DNA from: a virus
IMG/VR virus record: IMGVR_UViG_3300030388_001176
Span: 1-23,486 of that record
Length of the DNA: 23,486 nt
Reading direction: 5' to 3' (one strand)
Shown: positions 20,901-23,486 of the stretch, piece after piece
How the letters are laid out: each line of letters starts with the position of its first letter
Numbering within the stretch: position 1 is the stretch's first letter
Notes under the pieces: model-generated
Seen by the model: only the letters and a program-made list of their open reading frames with translations
Told to the model about the DNA's origin: nothing
The model's database searches: none
Made by a program: the position numbers and the translations under genes

Positions 20901-20997
20901 CAAAACTTAAATCAGCAATAGGGTCAACAGGTTCAGTAGGCAATAAACCTTGCCTAAGACCGTAAATCTCACCTTTTACACTAGGTACAAAAGGCAT
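17902..20997 (-). CDS. Large internal virion / DNA ejection protein, 1031 aa
   Basis: Phage ejection proteins are released from the capsid and form a channel for DNA entry. Length and place, directly before the T7-type fibre, match T7 gp16-like proteins. Visible are a hydrophobic region (about 110-135: ALGGVMTMAAGIASPLTFLSVGG) and further Gly/Ala-rich hydrophobic parts to about 205, a long Lys/Glu-rich helical middle, and KAKEQDEID-like charged helices around 610-640. No lytic transglycosylase motif is evident at the N-terminus, unlike T7 gp16. The start overlaps the stop of the gene before (TAATG). The call rests on size, composition and context. Confidence 0.65.
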   Translation of the reverse strand: MPFVPSVKGEIYGLRQGLLPTEPVDPIADLSFGEVTGAAFRQENIVGALVSKVVGQPDTKDNPNFDAYSFFTDAEKLNENFVMSAIYADDESEIEAVRSQMAMELKDRQTIQQAGALGGVMTMAAGIASPLTFLSVGGVALNTYRAGKSILSGAAVTSSVVAVDTAIEEAALHSQQLTRTFGESAINVSAGVLLGGILGGGAASLSKYGIDQKQIAELEDVLNVEPKIAAGINPAINAETAPIGESIGAAKTFGDQQVKGKVAKFVTKALGFDPLSRTITSDNPFTRQIAVRLAENPIEMDGQVLQAAESLAQLHSGKYATALQENAQFFNAYKKGKGKLNKREFNKAIATAIRKGDSDIPEVKAASDMWRKELYDPLKNEMVAQKLLPEDVDVATANNYLNRVWDKDKITANRPAFITKVSNWLADKDTKLFDESQSILDDLAGDSVEVKLANLKKQIKTASRDEKKKLKKQEAIIKNSEFKNRLDMEDQDYRRIAGEIATRIQGSPDGRLPYDWKLGDGKKAGVNSKGISGTSLRGPLRNRVFQIDDELIEEFLENDIEVLGARYVQNIAGDLELMRAFDDVNMDVQIKEIRDWWDKELDNPNLTLKQSKKMTKQKEQDEIDIAGMRDRIRGVYGFQADNVWSRMGRSARDLNYLRLLGGVTISSLPDVARVVMAEGFINTFSKGLIPLISNSKATKLAQEELRRYDVGTDVLKSGKSEIIADVADYAQGGTIVERGLRAGVNQFGKFNLLDYWTAGMKQLHAVTMQTSIFDSLSKGKYDKRLARLGIDEETSKRMWQQVKKHGTKTDGIWLTNAKNWDEPNLEVIWGAAVRKESDRVIIIPGQEKPLFMSSEMGKTIGQFRSFIFSATQRIIIPAIQRQDQNTLGGVASLMGMGMFSYYLKQKIAGRPISDDPKVWAMEGIERSGIAGILGEINTTVEKISGNSIGLRSLLGVNEFASKQVSRTVSESLLGPTLGSLLSTTVAATNAITSSGEMTESDIRTLRRLIPLQNLFYLRSAFNAAEKAANDL

Positions 20998-23486
20998 TAT
21001 TTATCTTTCCTTTTTATATTAGATCCTGCAAAAAATTCTTCTTTCTTTTTACTTAATATTTTAGAAGTTTCATCAACTGCTTTATCAAAATCCGCATCTA
21101 ATTGATTAACATAATCGTCTAATCTACGACTTTCTTCTATTACTTCTTCTTTTATTTCTTTAGGTAAATTTCTTGGTTTAGGAGTTGTAAATTCTCCCAA
21201 TTCAAATTGCTTTTCTTCTGCTTTTTCTTTAATACGAGCATTTTCTATTTCTTCAATTATCTTTATATTTGGAAAATACCTTTCGTTTATTATTATTTTA
21301 TCTTGATAAAAAGGATTAAGGCCATTATCAAGTCGTTGTTTTGCGTGTTTTTTAGCTTTGTTAATAATTGATTGCGGTATATTTTTAGCGTTTCCTTCTA
21401 ATTGCATATTAGCAAGTATATTAATTTCGTCTTTTGTTAATGTTGGAACCATTGTAGGAATTTGTATTTCTCCATAGCCATCAACTTTAGTATCAATTGA
21501 TACTTCAGTCATTGTTCCACCTTGAACTAAATTTTCTATTGGCCCAAGGTAACCTTTTGCAGATTTAATTGAACCATCTGATCTACGACTATTTGGATCT
21601 GTTAAATCAATGTTATTGTCTATTGCTTCAAACGTAAGTTGCTGAATCACACCATCATTATCTACTACATACATTTTATAGTTTGGCATACCATAACTAG
21701 ATAATCGTTCTGTTTCTGAATCTGATAAAAGATAAATATTTTCTTGTGTATAATTTAAAGAATTTTGATTGTTTAACATTCCTGCATTAAAAATTTCTGA
21801 TTGCATTTCTTCAGTAGATACAGGCAATCCATTTGATTTTATGTAAAACTTGCTAGGAGCATATTTCATTACACCTGATGGAGATATGCTTGAAGATTGC
21901 CATTGAGTTTGTATAGTTTTTTGCGCCATTTCTCTAGCTCTGTCAAACCCTTCTGAACTTCCATTTCCAGACAAATAATATGCTTCAACTAATTCTGCAT
22001 AATCATTCATTATTTGAGCGCCTGATTGAGTATCAGGCTTAAATTTTAATCCAAACCATGAACTGTATTGGGAGGCTATATCTGCATCTAAAGTTTCGTT
22101 AAGAGGATTATTTTTATTTTTTAATGCAGCATCAAATGTGTCTTGTCTTCTTGTAATTAAAGGTAAATTATCTTTACTTGTTTGTTCAACAGCGCTTTTT
22201 ATAGCTTGTTCTCTAGGCATATATAACAAATTAGATTCTATTCGATTAGCCAAAGCAAATTCGCTAGAATCAAATGCGTTTTCTAATCCAGTGTATTCTG
22301 TAATTCTATCCATAGTATCAAGAGCTATAATAATTTTATCTTCATCTCCAGACAAAATATTATTGCGTATTTGTGAAGATACTTGTTTAGGAACATACCT
22401 AACAGAACCTACATAATTACCTATTTGTTGTGATCTTTCTATTGGATCTGTAGAAAGTGTATTTGACCATTCAGTAAAATGTTTATTTACATCATTTTGA
22501 TCAAATATTCCAGAATATGCTCTTTTTTCTATAGCAGCATCAATATCTAAAAATATTTCTGATTGTTTATTTTTATTATCATTTTGTGTATTTGCACTTT
22601 TTAACATTGATGTGCGTTTTTCAACATACTTAACTTTCAATTCTTCTGGCAAACCATTGTACCAAGAGTTAATAGCTTGTGTATTTTGGTTTAAATTGCC
22701 TTCACCAGAATCTATAAATACTTCTAAATTGCTTGTAGTTACAGCTTGTTCTGCACTAATTTTTGATTTTTCTGATTTAATTTCAGAATCTAATGTTCCT
22801 ATGTTTCCTCTTAAACTATCTAATATCGTTGCTCTTTGAGTAGCATTTAATTCTGGGGTAGGCGTATCTAACAAAGTTGCATATAAAGTTTTAGCTTCAA
22901 TTAATTTAGTTTCAGACTTTGAATCAGGATCATTAATTACTTTATCAATTTTTCCTAATTCTGTTTGTATAGCAATAAGATCAGCTATTTTTTCTTTTTC
23001 AATTGCTAATTGAGAAGGCGACATAAAGTCTTGGCTATCTTCTAGCAATAATTCAAAACTTTCTAATGCATTATTTAATTCTTCAAAATTCCCATTAAAA
23101 GCTAAGTTAGAAATATTATCTTGTGCAAGCAGCAAACCAGCGGTATATTCACCAAGCAAAAATTCATCTGTTTTTATTTTTGCGTTTTTGTTTATTTGAT
23201 TAGAATATTTAATATTATTTTGTCTAAAATAATTATCAACACTAAATTTAATTGTTTCTGAAGCATTGCTTAACAATCCATCTTTAGATGAAGTAACTGC
23301 ATTATTGTATGCAATAAGATCGTCAGGATAATCAATAGCAGCTTGATTCATTGCTTTATTTAAATCTATTTTTAAACCAGACTCATACGCCATTTCTGCT
23401 GCACGATTATAAACTTCACCGCCCCAAGCAAATGGGCTTTTCTTTTTTACTTCTGTTCCTTCTTCTCTGGCTTTAGCAACGTCTGC
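20997..23486 (-). CDS. Large internal virion / ejection-type protein, 5' end beyond window
   Basis: The frame ends in a stop shared with the next gene's ATG. The first ATG in the window is at 23393, but coding sequence continues upstream in frame to the edge (ADVAKAREEGTEVKKKS and onwards), so the gene is partial, with 829 visible residues. It is mostly helical, Asn/Lys/Glu-rich, with long coiled parts. Around residue 610 of the visible ATG form, a conserved stretch (KGYLGPI, TMTEVSIDTKVDG, IPTMVPTLTKDEI, PFYQD) recurs in phage ejection and large virion proteins. The C-terminus is highly charged (KKKEEFF, KRKDK). Its place suits a T7 gp15-like partner. Confidence 0.68.
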   Translation of the reverse strand, partial: ADVAKAREEGTEVKKKSPFAWGGEVYNRAAEMAYESGLKIDLNKAMNQAAIDYPDDLIAYNNAVTSSKDGLLSNASETIKFSVDNYFRQNNIKYSNQINKNAKIKTDEFLLGEYTAGLLLAQDNISNLAFNGNFEELNNALESFELLLEDSQDFMSPSQLAIEKEKIADLIAIQTELGKIDKVINDPDSKSETKLIEAKTLYATLLDTPTPELNATQRATILDSLRGNIGTLDSEIKSEKSKISAEQAVTTSNLEVFIDSGEGNLNQNTQAINSWYNGLPEELKVKYVEKRTSMLKSANTQNDNKNKQSEIFLDIDAAIEKRAYSGIFDQNDVNKHFTEWSNTLSTDPIERSQQIGNYVGSVRYVPKQVSSQIRNNILSGDEDKIIIALDTMDRITEYTGLENAFDSSEFALANRIESNLLYMPREQAIKSAVEQTSKDNLPLITRRQDTFDAALKNKNNPLNETLDADIASQYSSWFGLKFKPDTQSGAQIMNDYAELVEAYYLSGNGSSEGFDRAREMAQKTIQTQWQSSSISPSGVMKYAPSKFYIKSNGLPVSTEEMQSEIFNAGMLNNQNSLNYTQENIYLLSDSETERLSSYGMPNYKMYVVDNDGVIQQLTFEAIDNNIDLTDPNSRRSDGSIKSAKGYLGPIENLVQGGTMTEVSIDTKVDGYGEIQIPTMVPTLTKDEINILANMQLEGNAKNIPQSIINKAKKHAKQRLDNGLNPFYQDKIIINERYFPNIKIIEEIENARIKEKAEEKQFELGEFTTPKPRNLPKEIKEEVIEESRRLDDYVNQLDADFDKAVDETSKILSKKKEEFFAGSNIKRKDK

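Overview
The window is a piece of a tailed-bacteriophage genome, or of a prophage or metagenomic phage contig. It is AT-rich and tightly packed, with stop/start overlaps (ATGA, TAATG) at most gene junctions and AAGG/GGAGG-type ribosome-binding sites. No host genes, tRNAs, integrase or insertion sequences are visible. A T7-type tail-fibre N-terminus, two very large ejection-type proteins and a beta-helix spike point to a short-tailed (podovirus-like) phage, probably of a Gram-negative host. The replication and recombination genes are instead laid out in a lambda-like way. A lytic or temperate life style cannot be decided from this window.

Layout. (1) 1-2456, minus strand: packaging module with a terminase small subunit-like gene, a few tiny genes including a zinc-finger protein, and the large terminase, which runs off the left edge. 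A striking dinucleotide tract (2087-2138) lies between the terminase genes. (2) 2560-4709, plus strand: an early-type operon of six genes centred on an ArdC-like antirestriction metalloprotein. Four of its genes carry the same short leader directly before the start codon, and it ends at an intrinsic terminator preceded by extra hairpins. (3) 4710-5055: non-coding. (4) 5056-7499, minus strand: a recombination operon with an unknown protein, a Rad52-like annealing protein (DUF1071 type), a YqaJ/lambda-exonuclease-type exonuclease, an SSB-tailed DNA-binding protein and a PD-(D/E)XK-like protein. (5) 7500-7617: a divergent control region with a near-consensus leftward promoter and a perfect 17-bp palindrome at its -10 element. 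(6) 7618-10190, plus strand: Cro-like repressor, lambda O-like initiator containing an iteron-type origin, lambda P-like protein, then nin-region-like genes. (7) 10166-23486, minus strand, transcribed right to left: two ejection-type proteins, T7-type tail fibre, glycine-rich adhesin, tail assembly chaperone, beta-helix spike, stand-alone S74 chaperone protein, small membrane and structural proteins, a second glycine-rich adhesin, and a lysis cassette (XhlA-like, holin-like, DUF5872-like, M15 peptidase).

Read as a circular map, the minus-strand late genes run ejection - tail - lysis - (early region) - terminase. The early region with both divergent early operons sits between lysis and packaging, as in lambda/P22-type phages. 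The Cro-like protein and its operator probably switch recombination and replication, the O/P-like proteins start replication at the in-gene iterons, the recombination operon would help make concatemers, and the late genes build tails and lyse the cell.

The most interesting points are the iteron origin, the repeated start-codon leader in the ArdC operon, the dinucleotide tract next to the terminase genes, the compact palindromic operator, the separately encoded S74 chaperone, and a nuclease-like gene whose coding signal extends upstream of its only ATG.
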